DNA of 16,724 nucleotides from Oleiagrimonas sp035690885 (GCA_035690885.1 DASSKC010000094.1:1-16724); one strand, 5' to 3'. Counted from the stretch's first letter, positions 7,594-15,574 are shown. Notes: a model not told the origin generated them from the letters alone. Made by a program: numbers and translations.

Positions 7594-8321
7594 TGCGCGG
7601 AGTGCTGGCTGCCATCGGCTTTCTGACGCGCATCCCGGTGCCGTTGCACGTGTTCGACGACGCCGATGCCAAGTCGCGCTCGCTGGCCTGGTATCCGCTG
7701 GTCGGTTTGCTGATCGGCATCATTTTGGCTGCGTTGGCGTGGCTGTTGCGCGAGCAGTCGTCGCTGTTGTCCGGCATCGTGTTGCTGGTGGCCTGGGTGG
7801 TGCTGACCGGGGCCATGCATCTGGATGGCCTGGCCGACAGCAGCGATGCCTGGGTCGGCGGCCTGGGCGATCGCGAGCGCACGCTCCGGATCATGAAGGA
7901 TCCCCGCTGCGGTCCGGTCGGCGTGGTCGCGCTCGTGCTGGTATTGATGCTCAAGGGTGCGGCGCTGGCCAGCCTGCCGCCGGCGCAATGGGTCGGCTTG
8001 CTGCTGGTGCCGATGTTGGCGCGCGCGGTGCTGACGGCAGCCTTTGTCAGTACCCGCTATGTGCGCGCCGAGGGGCTCGGTAGCGCGCTGGTGGATGCGC
8101 CGCGCGCTGCCTGCTGGTCGGCGCTGGCACTGGTATGCATGGCATGTTTGCTGGTGGCCGGCTGGCATGGCCTGTGGATATTGCTGGCGACCGCCGTGAT
8201 GTTCGGTCTGTGGCGGCGCGCCTGCATGCGTCGTCTCGGCGGCATGACCGGCGATACCTGCGGCGCGCTCACCGAGCTGGTCGAGGCCGTGGTGTTGACG
8301 GTCTGGGTCGTCACCGCGTGA
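7593..8321 (+). CDS. cobS: Adenosylcobinamide-GDP ribazoletransferase (cobalamin synthase CobS)
   Basis: Polytopic inner-membrane enzyme that joins adenosyl-GDP-cobinamide to alpha-ribazole (phosphate), the last assembly step of adenosylcobalamin. From ATG 7593 the product is 242 residues, the normal size, and starts with the typical MRGVLAAIGFLTRIPVP. The polar, metal-binding motif HLDGLADSSDAWVGG is followed by RTLRIMKDPRCGPVGV. Several long hydrophobic segments lie around residues 35-52, 57-75 and 108-130 and in the C-terminal half, and the C-terminal GGMTGDTCGALTELVEAVVL block completes the family pattern. An in-frame GTG at 7578 would add five residues but is less likely. The start overlaps the phosphatase stop by one base (TGATG). 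It is the last gene of the operon and is followed by a REP pair. Confidence 0.96.
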   Translation: MRGVLAAIGFLTRIPVPLHVFDDADAKSRSLAWYPLVGLLIGIILAALAWLLREQSSLLSGIVLLVAWVVLTGAMHLDGLADSSDAWVGGLGDRERTLRIMKDPRCGPVGVVALVLVLMLKGAALASLPPAQWVGLLLVPMLARAVLTAAFVSTRYVRAEGLGSALVDAPRAACWSALALVCMACLLVAGWHGLWILLATAVMFGLWRRACMRRLGGMTGDTCGALTELVEAVVLTVWVVTA

Positions 8322-8352
8322 GCGTACGCAATCGCGGATAACCACACCCGCG

Positions 8353-8438
8353 GTAGGAGCGGCGGAAGCCGCGATGGGACTTGGCCGTCCGCTTGTTGTT
8401 TTGCGGCATGACCAAATCGCGGCTTCCGCCGCTCCTAC
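8353..8438. repeat. 86-nt REP-like inverted pair, copy 1 (between cobS and the MFS gene)
   Basis: Two perfect inverted 23-nt units, 8353-8375 and 8416-8438, are separated by 40 nt. Each unit reads GTAGGAGCGGCGGAAGCCGC and then GAT: a GTAG head followed by a short hairpin with a GCGGC/GCCGC stem and GGAA loop. This is the architecture of GTAG-headed REP elements described in Stenotrophomonas (SMAG) and mobilised by RAYT transposases; assignment to that family is inference. The right-hand unit supplies the TAG stop of the MFS gene (complement of 8435-8437). The whole dyad could also end transcription of the two converging genes. It matches the element at 13032-13117 in inverted orientation. Confidence 0.9.
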
Positions 8439-9682
8439 GAGTCGGCATGCTGCGGGTCGGGCGCGGCGTCGCGGGTTTCGGGCATCATCTTCAAGGCTGC
8501 CGGGCTTGTGCGCAGCATCGGCCGGAAGTTGTTTTCGACCACTTGCTCGCGACGGAAGGCGAGGTACCGCCACAGGGCGTAGCCGGCCAGCACGGCATGC
8601 ATCAACGCAAACCACAGCGGCAGCGCGTCCGGCCCCATGTGCGTCATCAACACGCCTGACACCAGCGGCCCGACGGCCGAGCCGGCGCCGTAGACCAGCA
8701 GCACGGTGCCGCTGGCTGCCAGCAGCTCGGTCGGGGTCAGGTGATCGACCAGGTGCGCGACCACGATCGGGTAGATGGCAAACGCCATGCCGCCGTAAAC
8801 AAAGATGAGCACGGTGGCGGCAATCGGATGCCCGCCCACGACCCATACCAGCAATGCCAGCACCGTGGCCGCAGCTCCGGTGACGGCCAGCGCCAGGCGG
8901 CGGTCGGTGCGGTCCGACCATCGCCCCAGTGGCCACTGCAAGGCCGCGCCGCCGAGGATGGCCAGGGTCATGTAGACGCTGATGCCGTCGGTATCGAAAC
9001 CGACGCGTTGCGCGTAGACCGGCGCCAGCCCCCAGAAGGCGCCCATGGCCAGGCCCGAGAGCAGCGCACCGACGCCGGCCGTGGGTGCCAGGTGGAACAG
9101 GCGCGCCAAATGCAGGCGCGGCGTGGTTTGCTGTGCCGGTTGTTCCTGCCGTGTCATGACCACCGGCAAGGTGGCCGCGCAAGTAAACAGCGCGACCACG
9201 ATGAACAGCACGAACGGCTGGCCGTCAATGCGCAGCAGTTGCTGTGCCAGCGCCAACGAGCCGAGGTTGACCACCATGTAGGCGGCAAACACCGTGCCGC
9301 GCTGGCCGGCCGGCGCCTGTGCATTGAGCCAGCTTTCGATGATCGCGTACAGACCGACCAGCACGACGCCGGCCAAAAGCCGCAGCGTCAGCCACATCCA
9401 GGGCCAGGTGCCGAGTGCATGCAGCAACACCACGCACGCTGCGCAGGCAGTGCAAAAGGCGAATGCACGAATATGGCCGATGCGCCGGATCAGCGGCGGC
9501 ATGGTGAAGGTGCCGATCAGGTAACCGGCGTAATAGGCCGAAGTCAGCGCGCCGAGCAGGGTGCCCGAGTATCCGGCCTCGATGCCGCGCAACGGAATCA
9601 GGGTATTGAGCAGGCCCACCGCGGCCAGCAGCAAGGCGGTGCCGGCCAACAGCGAGGTGACGGGACGCAGGGTACGAAGCAT
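8435..9682 (-). CDS. Major facilitator superfamily transporter, YcaD-like
   Basis: A 415-residue polytopic membrane protein with about 12 predicted hydrophobic segments. The N-terminal region (TALLLAAVGLLNTLIPLRGIEAGYSG, SAYYAGYLIGTFTMPPLIRRIGHIRAF, LRLLAGVVLVGLYAIIESWLN) resembles E. coli YcaD, an MFS protein of unknown substrate. The second half carries the MFS loop motif LGRWSDRTDRR. A soluble tail of roughly 40 residues follows the last membrane segment. The start at 9682 (MLRTLRPVTSLL) is preferred over the upstream ATG at 9835, whose extension would be polar, would run through the fmdB promoter and would overlap fmdB. No Shine-Dalgarno is evident before 9682, so the start is less certain than the identity. 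The stop codon lies inside a REP unit. Substrate unknown. Confidence 0.88.
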   Translation of the reverse strand: MLRTLRPVTSLLAGTALLLAAVGLLNTLIPLRGIEAGYSGTLLGALTSAYYAGYLIGTFTMPPLIRRIGHIRAFAFCTACAACVVLLHALGTWPWMWLTLRLLAGVVLVGLYAIIESWLNAQAPAGQRGTVFAAYMVVNLGSLALAQQLLRIDGQPFVLFIVVALFTCAATLPVVMTRQEQPAQQTTPRLHLARLFHLAPTAGVGALLSGLAMGAFWGLAPVYAQRVGFDTDGISVYMTLAILGGAALQWPLGRWSDRTDRRLALAVTGAAATVLALLVWVVGGHPIAATVLIFVYGGMAFAIYPIVVAHLVDHLTPTELLAASGTVLLVYGAGSAVGPLVSGVLMTHMGPDALPLWFALMHAVLAGYALWRYLAFRREQVVENNFRPMLRTSPAALKMMPETRDAAPDPQHADS

Positions 9683-9734
9683 GTCGATACGGCGGACCAA
9701 ACGGATAATGGCTACTGTACTGCGCGTCGACCAC

Positions 9735-9763
9735 TTGAAAAAATCACCGATCGTCACGATAAA
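9735..9763 (+). promoter_or_regulatory. Candidate sigma70 promoter for fmdB-aspS
   Basis: A -35-like TTGAAA (9735-9740), a 17-nt spacer and a -10-like GATAAA (9758-9763) lie about 60 nt before the fmdB ATG, in the 145-nt gap between the divergent MFS and fmdB genes. This is the best match in the gap on this strand. It is a pattern match by eye only, with 4 of 6 consensus bases in each hexamer beyond doubt. Confidence 0.45.
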
Positions 9764-9827
9764 AGAATCGCGCCGGATGCGACCCGCAGGGGCCTGCCGA
9801 GCCGGGTCACCCTGGAGAAAACCACCC

Positions 9828-10118
9828 ATGCCCATTTACGCCTACGCCTGCCAATCGTGCGGGCATCAATTCGACCGTCTGCAGAAGCTGTCCGATCCGG
9901 ACCCCGAGATCTGCCCGTCTTGCGGTGAGTCGCAAGTGACGCGCCAAGTCACCGCGCCATCCTTTCGTCTGGCCGGCAGCGGCTGGTACGAAACCGACTT
10001 CAAGAAAGCCGGCGACAAGAAGCACAATCTTGCCGGTGATGCGGGGGCGGCCAAGGCTCCGGCGGCAGCACCGACGCCTGCTCCAGCTCCCGCCACCAGC
10101 GACAGCAAGCCCGCGTAG
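9828..10118 (+). CDS. FmdB-family zinc-ribbon protein
   Basis: A 96-residue protein beginning MPIYAYACQSCGHQFDRLQKLSD, the standard FmdB/putative regulatory protein N-terminus. It has a four-cysteine zinc ribbon made of Cys8/Cys11 and Cys29/Cys32 (CPSC). The middle part (VTAPSFRLAGSGWYETDFK) is the conserved family segment. The tail from about residue 70 is low-complexity Ala/Pro (APAAAPTPAPAPA), common in these proteins. The biochemical role of the family is not established. ATG 9828 has GGAG at 9814-9817 with normal spacing; longer in-frame starts at 9561 and after would overlap the divergent MFS gene. An FmdB-aspS arrangement is common in proteobacteria, and no terminator separates this gene from aspS. 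Confidence 0.93.
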   Translation: MPIYAYACQSCGHQFDRLQKLSDPDPEICPSCGESQVTRQVTAPSFRLAGSGWYETDFKKAGDKKHNLAGDAGAAKAPAAAPTPAPAPATSDSKPA

Positions 10119-10162
10119 ACGGCAGCGCGCAGGTCGCGCAGGTGCCGAGCAAACGAGGGTGC

Positions 10163-10168
10163 TAAAAT
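10163..10168 (+). promoter_or_regulatory. Candidate -10 element for aspS
   Basis: TAAAAT in the context GCTAAAATCG lies about 41 nt before the aspS ATG, in the 85-nt gap after fmdB. I see no convincing -35 at 16-18 nt. A nearly identical TAAAATC precedes yebC (15534-15539). It may be an additional internal promoter besides read-through from fmdB. Confidence 0.4.
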
Positions 10169-10203
10169 CGCCGGTTCGCCCCAAGGTTCGGAGTTACCCG
10201 CGC

Positions 10204-11973
<1,770 letters not shown>

Positions 11974-11989
11974 CCAGGTCGAACCTCGG

Positions 11990-12018
11990 GTAGGTCGGGT
12001 TGGCTTCATCAACCCGAC
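11990..12018. repeat. GTAG-headed hairpin between aspS and the aldo/keto reductase
   Basis: GTAG (11990-11993) is followed directly by a 9-bp perfect stem, GTCGGGTTG (11994-12002) with CAACCCGAC (12010-12018), and a 7-nt loop GCTTCAT. It begins 17 nt after the aspS stop. The GTAG head plus stem resembles REP elements; the stem sequence differs from the two 86-nt elements, so it would be a different subfamily. No T-tract follows, so a simple intrinsic terminator is doubtful. It may instead protect the 3' end of the aspS mRNA. Confidence 0.65.
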
Positions 12019-12063
12019 ATGTCGTGGCACGATGGTGGCAGCCTCACTTGGAGTTCCGTCCTC

Positions 12064-13035
12064 ATGCAATACCGTCGTCTCGGTTCATCCGGTCTGCCCA
12101 TATCAGCGCTGTCGTTCGGCGCCTGGGTCACCTTCGGCAACCAGGTCCAGCGCAAGCTGGCCGCCGAACTGCTCGCTTGCGCGTTCGACCACGGCGTCAA
12201 TTATTTCGACAACGCCGAAACCTATTCCGCCGGCAAGGCCGAGACCGTCATGGGCCAGGCGCTGGCCGACCTGAAGTTGCCACGCGATGCCTATTGCGTG
12301 TCGAGCAAGGTGTTTTTCGGTGCCACCGAAAATCCCCGCCCGACCCAGAAAGGCTTGTCGCGCAAGCATGTCACCGAAGCCTGCCACCAGGCGCTCAAGC
12401 GCCTGCAGGTGGACTATCTCGATTGCTATTTCTGCCACCGCGCCGACCCGGAAACACCCGTGGTCGAAACGGTGTGGGCCATGGACACCCTGATCCGCCA
12501 GGGCAAGGTGCTGTACTGGGGCACCAGCGAATGGCCGGCCGAAACCATTCGCGAGGCGCACGAGGCAGCGCAAAAGCACAACCTGCACGCGCCGACCATG
12601 GAGCAGCCCGAGTACAACCTGCTGCACCGCGAACGCGTCGAGAACGAATACGCATCCCTGTACGAAGACTACGGCATGGGCACCACGATCTGGTCGCCGC
12701 TGGCCTCGGGCCTGCTGACCGGCAAGTACGCCCATGGCATCCCGGACGACTCGCGCTTGGCACAGCCGGGCTATGAATGGTTGCGCAAGATGCTCGAATC
12801 CGACGAGGGGCGCGCCAATGTCGAGCGCATCGCCAAGTTGCTGCCGATTGCCGATGAGCTCGGCGTGTCCGCCGCCCAGTTCGCGATTGCCTGGTGCCTG
12901 AAAAACCCGCACGTTTCCACGGTGATGCTGGGTGCTTCCAAGGTTGACCAGTTGAAGGAAAACTTCGGCGCGCTGGACGTCGTCGACAAGCTCGACGACG
13001 GCGTCATGCAAGCCGTCGAGGCCGCATTGATGTAG
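12064..13035 (+). CDS. Aldo/keto reductase, voltage-gated K+ channel beta-subunit (Kv-beta) type
   Basis: NAD(P)H-dependent (alpha/beta)8-barrel oxidoreductase of 323 residues. The N-terminus MQYRRLGSSGLPISALSFGAW is the classic start. The catalytic tetrad is complete: Asp49 in NYFDNAETY, Tyr54, Lys82 in VSSKVFFG and His125 in YFCHRAD. EQPEYNLLHRERVE, WSPLASGLLTGKY and the cofactor-binding VMLGASKVDQLKEN near the end place it with Kv-beta/YghZ-like enzymes. These commonly reduce small aldehydes such as methylglyoxal; the actual substrate is unknown. ATG 12064 with GGAG at 12050-12053 is preferred over ATG 12019, which lies at the edge of the hairpin. The stop TAG (13033-13035) is provided by the GTAG head of a REP unit. 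Confidence 0.94.
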   Translation: MQYRRLGSSGLPISALSFGAWVTFGNQVQRKLAAELLACAFDHGVNYFDNAETYSAGKAETVMGQALADLKLPRDAYCVSSKVFFGATENPRPTQKGLSRKHVTEACHQALKRLQVDYLDCYFCHRADPETPVVETVWAMDTLIRQGKVLYWGTSEWPAETIREAHEAAQKHNLHAPTMEQPEYNLLHRERVENEYASLYEDYGMGTTIWSPLASGLLTGKYAHGIPDDSRLAQPGYEWLRKMLESDEGRANVERIAKLLPIADELGVSAAQFAIAWCLKNPHVSTVMLGASKVDQLKENFGALDVVDKLDDGVMQAVEAALM

Positions 13036-13117
13036 GAGCGGCGGAAGCCGCGATTTGGCAATACCGCAAGGCAATTATCGTGCGAGCACGCCCCATCGCG
13101 GCTTCCGCCGCTCCTAC
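13032..13117. repeat. 86-nt REP-like inverted pair, copy 2 (after the aldo/keto reductase)
   Basis: Perfect inverted 23-nt units at 13032-13054 and 13095-13117, identical in sequence to the units of copy 1 and again separated by exactly 40 nt. Aligning this 40-nt core with the reverse complement of the copy 1 core gives 26 identical positions by eye count and no gaps. The two elements are therefore diverged copies of one 86-nt unit, not independent pairings. The left unit supplies the TAG stop of the aldo/keto reductase (13033-13035). Confidence 0.9.
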
Positions 13118-13168
13118 CGTTGTTTTGAACGCATAGGGACGGATCAAGGCGTTGTCGCGGCCACATGA

Positions 13169-13211
13169 ACACACAAACGGGCCACCTGCGCAAGGTGGCC
13201 CGTTTGTGTGT
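13169..13211. terminator. Bidirectional intrinsic terminator between the aldo/keto reductase and alternative oxidase genes
   Basis: A perfect 19-bp stem (ACACACAAACGGGCCACCT at 13169-13187, its complement at 13193-13211) has a 5-nt loop GCGCA. On either strand the GC-rich inner part GGGCCACCT/AGGTGGCCC is followed by the T-rich GTTTGTGTGT and preceded by an A-rich stretch, so it can stop both converging transcripts. It lies 26 nt beyond the oxidase stop codon. Confidence 0.85.
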
Positions 13212-13236
13212 GGGAAGCGGTGGTGCGCCGAGCGGT

Positions 13237-13947
13237 TCAGTACTCGGTGGCCGCGCGACGTGCGTTGGCTTTGCCAAGGTCGTTGGCGAAGCCGTGATTG
13301 ACGTCGCGGTGCTGCACCTCGTCGGCGCGGATGGCGACGATGACCTCGCGCAAGCGCGCGTTGGCAGGCAGCGACCAGTAGTCGATCGCGATTTGCGGGG
13401 CCAGCACGTTCTCTTCCTTGCCGGCATCCAGTTGCGCCAGGTAATGGTTGTAACTGATGACGGCCTCTTCCTCGAAGTAGCCGACCACGCGGTGGGCCGT
13501 GCGCGGCGAGACCAGGTACAAGGCAAAGAACACGTTGTAGAAGATGCCCTGGACCAGAACGATGAGTGCGCGTTCGATCCAGGTCGGCTTGATCAACTCC
13601 ATGAACGTCATCAAGTGCATGCGTTCGTTCTCCGCCTCATCGAGAAGCGTGAAGATCCAGCCGTTGTCGCTGTGCATGCGGCGCAGGCATTTGAGGTGTT
13701 GCAAGGTGGCGCCGACCATGCCGGGCACGGCGGCCACGGTTTCCAGCACCACGGCGCGATGACCGTAACGCTGGGCAAAAAACGTGTCGGCGAAAAAGCG
13801 CAGGAACTTGACGAAGGCGTAAGCGAAACGCTCGGAAAAGCCGTTGGGCTCGTGATGGGTGTCAAGCTCGATCTGGCTGTGGTCGACCGGCTCGCGGATA
13901 TCGCTGATGCGGACTTTCTGGGGCTGCGACACGGTTGCATTCTCCAT
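13237..13947 (-). CDS. aox: Alternative oxidase (AOX), cyanide-insensitive di-iron ubiquinol oxidase
   Basis: Interfacial membrane di-iron enzyme that oxidises ubiquinol and reduces O2 to water without pumping protons. The 236-residue protein carries all six expected iron ligands: Glu69 in LETVAAVPGM, the ExxH pair Glu108/His111 in DEAENERMHLM, a glutamate of GYFEEEAVISY (159-161), and the ExxH pair Glu210/His213 in RADEVQHRDVNH. Hydrophobic surface helices lie around 64-85 and 124-147, as in trypanosomal and plant AOX. ATG 13947 (MENATVSQ) is the only start giving a normal length; the longer frame to 14130 runs through the promoter. No strong Shine-Dalgarno is visible. It is monocistronic by position, with an FNR/DNR-like promoter upstream. 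The gene name follows bacterial usage (aox). Confidence 0.95.
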   Translation of the reverse strand: MENATVSQPQKVRISDIREPVDHSQIELDTHHEPNGFSERFAYAFVKFLRFFADTFFAQRYGHRAVVLETVAAVPGMVGATLQHLKCLRRMHSDNGWIFTLLDEAENERMHLMTFMELIKPTWIERALIVLVQGIFYNVFFALYLVSPRTAHRVVGYFEEEAVISYNHYLAQLDAGKEENVLAPQIAIDYWSLPANARLREVIVAIRADEVQHRDVNHGFANDLGKANARRAATEY

Positions 13948-13991
13948 GGGGATTGAGTGGGGACAGCAGGTCGTCTGCAAACGTCGGGCGC

Positions 13992-14033
13992 AGCATAGGG
14001 TGGCCCTGTAAAGGGATATTTGATCCAGGTCAA
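13992..14033 (-). promoter_or_regulatory. FNR/ANR/DNR-like class II promoter of the alternative oxidase gene
   Basis: On the - strand, TTGACCTGGATCAA (14033-14020) matches the FNR/CRP-family box TTGAT-N4-ATCAA with one difference. The flanking bases extend the match to TTTGACCTGGATCAAA. A -10-like TATGCT lies at 13997-13992. Taking its last base as -7 puts the transcription start at 13985, the box centre at exactly -41.5 (class II activation geometry), and leaves a 38-nt leader to ATG 13947. The equivalent position on the + strand has no -10-like hexamer, so the site points toward the oxidase. A weak CCCT/AGGG dyad (14004-14015) sits in the spacer. Confidence 0.65.
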
Positions 14034-14171
14034 ACGAATGTTTGAAACGTCTGCGGCAAGAGGTCGCGGCGCATCGATCACGCGGCGTGAAGGGAGGTTG
14101 CGCATGGCTGATACGACCACGGGCGCGCATTGTTGCGGTGCCGTTTCGATCAGACGTTCATGGCCGCGTTG

Positions 14172-14747
14172 TCACGCACAGGCCTCGGCTTTTGCCGTGT
14201 CGCGCAAATGCCGCCAGTGCCGCCAGGCCACCAGCGCGTTGACCCAGTACACCGCGTACAGCACCGAGGTCAGGTACAGGCCGCGGCTGGCATACAGCGG
14301 CACGGCAATGGTGTTGACCAGCAGCCAGAACGGCCAGTTCTGCACGTGTCGGCGCATCATCAGCAGCTGCGCGACGATGCTGAAGGCGAGCACGGTCGAG
14401 TCCAGGAACGGCGCGTAGGCGTCGGTGAAACGGTGCAGCATCAGGCCATAGGCCAGTGCGCCGACCACGCCGGCCAGCACCACCCAGGCCACGCGACGTG
14501 CGGCCATGTCGGTGACCGGCAATGCGTCACCATCGCTGCCGTGCAGCCACTGCCACCAGCCGAACACGCTGACCACGACGAAAAAGCCCTGCAGCACGGT
14601 GTCGGCGTACAAATGCTTGCCGAAAAACACGAAGGCGAACAGGCTGCAGCCGACGATGCCGGTCCACCAGGTGTGCACGCTGTTGCGTCCGGCCAGCAAA
14701 ATGGAGGCGCCGGCCAGCACGTTGGCGCTGATTTCGAGAACACTCAT
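14172..14747 (-). CDS. pnuC: PnuC-family vitamin transporter (probably nicotinamide riboside)
   Basis: Inner-membrane facilitator of 191 residues with about seven hydrophobic segments and no ATPase partner. PnuC proteins move nicotinamide riboside, and relatives move thiamine (PnuT), along a gradient maintained by phosphorylation inside. Visible family signs are TWWTGIVGC, the aromatic FGWWQWLHG, and the C-terminal NWPFWLLVNTIAVPLYASRGLYLTSVLYAVYW, which contains the conserved substrate-site tryptophans and Asn. The start at 14747 (MSVLEISANVLAG) gives a normal length; the in-frame extension to 14912 is polar and crosses the divergent hydrolase start. There is no Shine-Dalgarno, but a perfect inverted repeat lies just upstream. 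No kinase or NAD-salvage gene is adjacent, so the exact vitamin is not settled. Confidence 0.88.
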   Translation of the reverse strand: MSVLEISANVLAGASILLAGRNSVHTWWTGIVGCSLFAFVFFGKHLYADTVLQGFFVVVSVFGWWQWLHGSDGDALPVTDMAARRVAWVVLAGVVGALAYGLMLHRFTDAYAPFLDSTVLAFSIVAQLLMMRRHVQNWPFWLLVNTIAVPLYASRGLYLTSVLYAVYWVNALVAWRHWRHLRDTAKAEACA

Positions 14748-14750
14748 GGG

Positions 14751-14783
14751 GCGTCGATGGCCTGGGGCCGCGGCAATCGACGC
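14751..14783. promoter_or_regulatory. Perfect inverted repeat and -10-like hexamer upstream of pnuC
   Basis: GCGTCGAT (14751-14758) and ATCGACGC (14776-14783) form a perfect 8-nt inverted repeat 3 nt upstream of the pnuC ATG (14747, - strand). Within the 17-nt spacer there is a further GGCC-N3-GGCC dyad. A TACAAT (- strand, 14789-14784) abuts the repeat and could be the pnuC -10. If transcription starts near 14777 the repeat is a DNA operator; if it starts further upstream the repeat is a leader hairpin next to the start codon. Confidence 0.45.
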
Positions 14784-14859
14784 ATTGTACGCGATCATCG
14801 TCCACGCAATGCTATGGTGCCGGTCGCACGACCTTTCCCGCGCAGGCGCCATACCGACC

Positions 14860-15501
14860 ATGGTTGAATCGTTGATCCTTCTGCACGGCATATGGATGCG
14901 TGGCGTGACCATGACCGTCCTGCAGCACCGGCTGGAGGGCGTCGGCTATCAAGTGGAAACCTTCGATTACTTCAGCGTGGCCGCACGGCTGCAAGACACG
15001 CTGGCAAACCTGCGCCGGTGCCTGCTGGCGTATCCGGACGGGGTGCACGTGGTCGGCCACAGTCTGGGCGGTATGCTGGCGCTGCTGGCCTGCGACGAAC
15101 AAAGCGACCTGCCGCCGGGGCGCATCGTGTGTCTGGCCTCGCCGCTGATCGGCAGCGCCAACGCGCGCCAACTGGGCGAGCATGGCGCAGGCTGGCTGAT
15201 GGGACGCAGCCGCGACGTGCTCGAGCGCGGACTCCAGCATTGGGACGGACCGCGCGAGGTCGGTGTGGTCGCTGGCGAAATACCGGTCGGTCTGGGCAAC
15301 ATGCTGGGGGGCGTCGAAGGGCCCAACGACGGCACCGTGGCCGTGGCCGAGACGCGCTTGTCGGGCATCTCCGACCATTGTGTGGTCGCGGCCAGCCACA
15401 CCGGCATCCTGTTCTCGCGCGAGGCTGCCGCGCAGGTCGAGGCCTTTCTCCGCGACGGCCATTTCCGCCACGAAACGCGGGAGCGCACCGTGGGCAAATG
15501 A
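14860..15501 (+). CDS. Small alpha/beta-hydrolase fold protein (lipase/PGAP1-like)
   Basis: A 213-residue single-domain hydrolase. It starts MVESLILLHGIWMRG (oxyanion-side LLHG motif) and carries the nucleophile elbow VVGHSLGGMLAL with Ser68. The likely rest of the triad is Asp157 in GPNDGTVAV and His180 in AASHTGILFS, so it looks catalytically intact. The pattern pNDGxV...SHTG is seen in PGAP1-like and EstA/lipase-like esterases. No signal peptide is evident, suggesting a cytoplasmic esterase or lipase of unknown substrate. ATG 14860 was chosen because the hydrolase core begins there and pnuC reads divergently from 14747; the long upstream in-frame extension is antisense to pnuC. No clear Shine-Dalgarno is seen. 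It ends 73 nt before yebC. Confidence 0.85.
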   Translation: MVESLILLHGIWMRGVTMTVLQHRLEGVGYQVETFDYFSVAARLQDTLANLRRCLLAYPDGVHVVGHSLGGMLALLACDEQSDLPPGRIVCLASPLIGSANARQLGEHGAGWLMGRSRDVLERGLQHWDGPREVGVVAGEIPVGLGNMLGGVEGPNDGTVAVAETRLSGISDHCVVAASHTGILFSREAAAQVEAFLRDGHFRHETRERTVGK

Positions 15502-15533
15502 CACCCGCATTAGTCGCGCGCGGCCACGTGTCG

Positions 15534-15539
15534 TAAAAT
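15534..15539 (+). promoter_or_regulatory. Candidate -10 element for yebC-ruvC
   Basis: TAAAAT in GTAAAATC lies 35 nt before the yebC ATG, in the 73-nt gap after the hydrolase. The hexamer at a 17-nt spacing (TAGTCG, 15511-15516) is a poor -35. It closely resembles the -10 in front of aspS. Confidence 0.4.
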
Positions 15540-15574
15540 CAGTTTCCAGATTCAACAGCCAGACAGGACATCCC

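Noticed and set aside
8322..8434. Possible small gene between cobS and the MFS gene
   Set aside because: The gap is almost completely accounted for by the REP pair; no start with a ribosome-binding site and coding-like frame.
7524..9182. 552-codon - strand frame spanning cobS and the end of the MFS gene
   Set aside because: Overlaps cobS in antisense and the MFS gene in another frame; low-complexity translation with no domains.
8741..9928. 395-codon + strand frame across the MFS gene
   Set aside because: Antisense to a clear 12-segment membrane protein; Gln/His/Arg-rich translation; its end reads into fmdB out of frame.
14046..14157. Complementary AACGTCTG and CAGACGTT between the oxidase promoter and the pnuC stop
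   Set aside because: Only 8 nt, about 90 nt apart, not linked to any promoter or gene end; likely chance.
14104..14418. Cys-rich 104-codon + strand frame starting at ATG 14104 with an AGGGAGG 6 nt upstream, downstream of the FNR-like box
   Set aside because: The ribosome-binding site is good, but about 250 nt lie antisense to pnuC, there is no recognisable family, and the FNR-like box has no -10 at the right distance on this strand. Only the first 20 or so codons lie outside pnuC.
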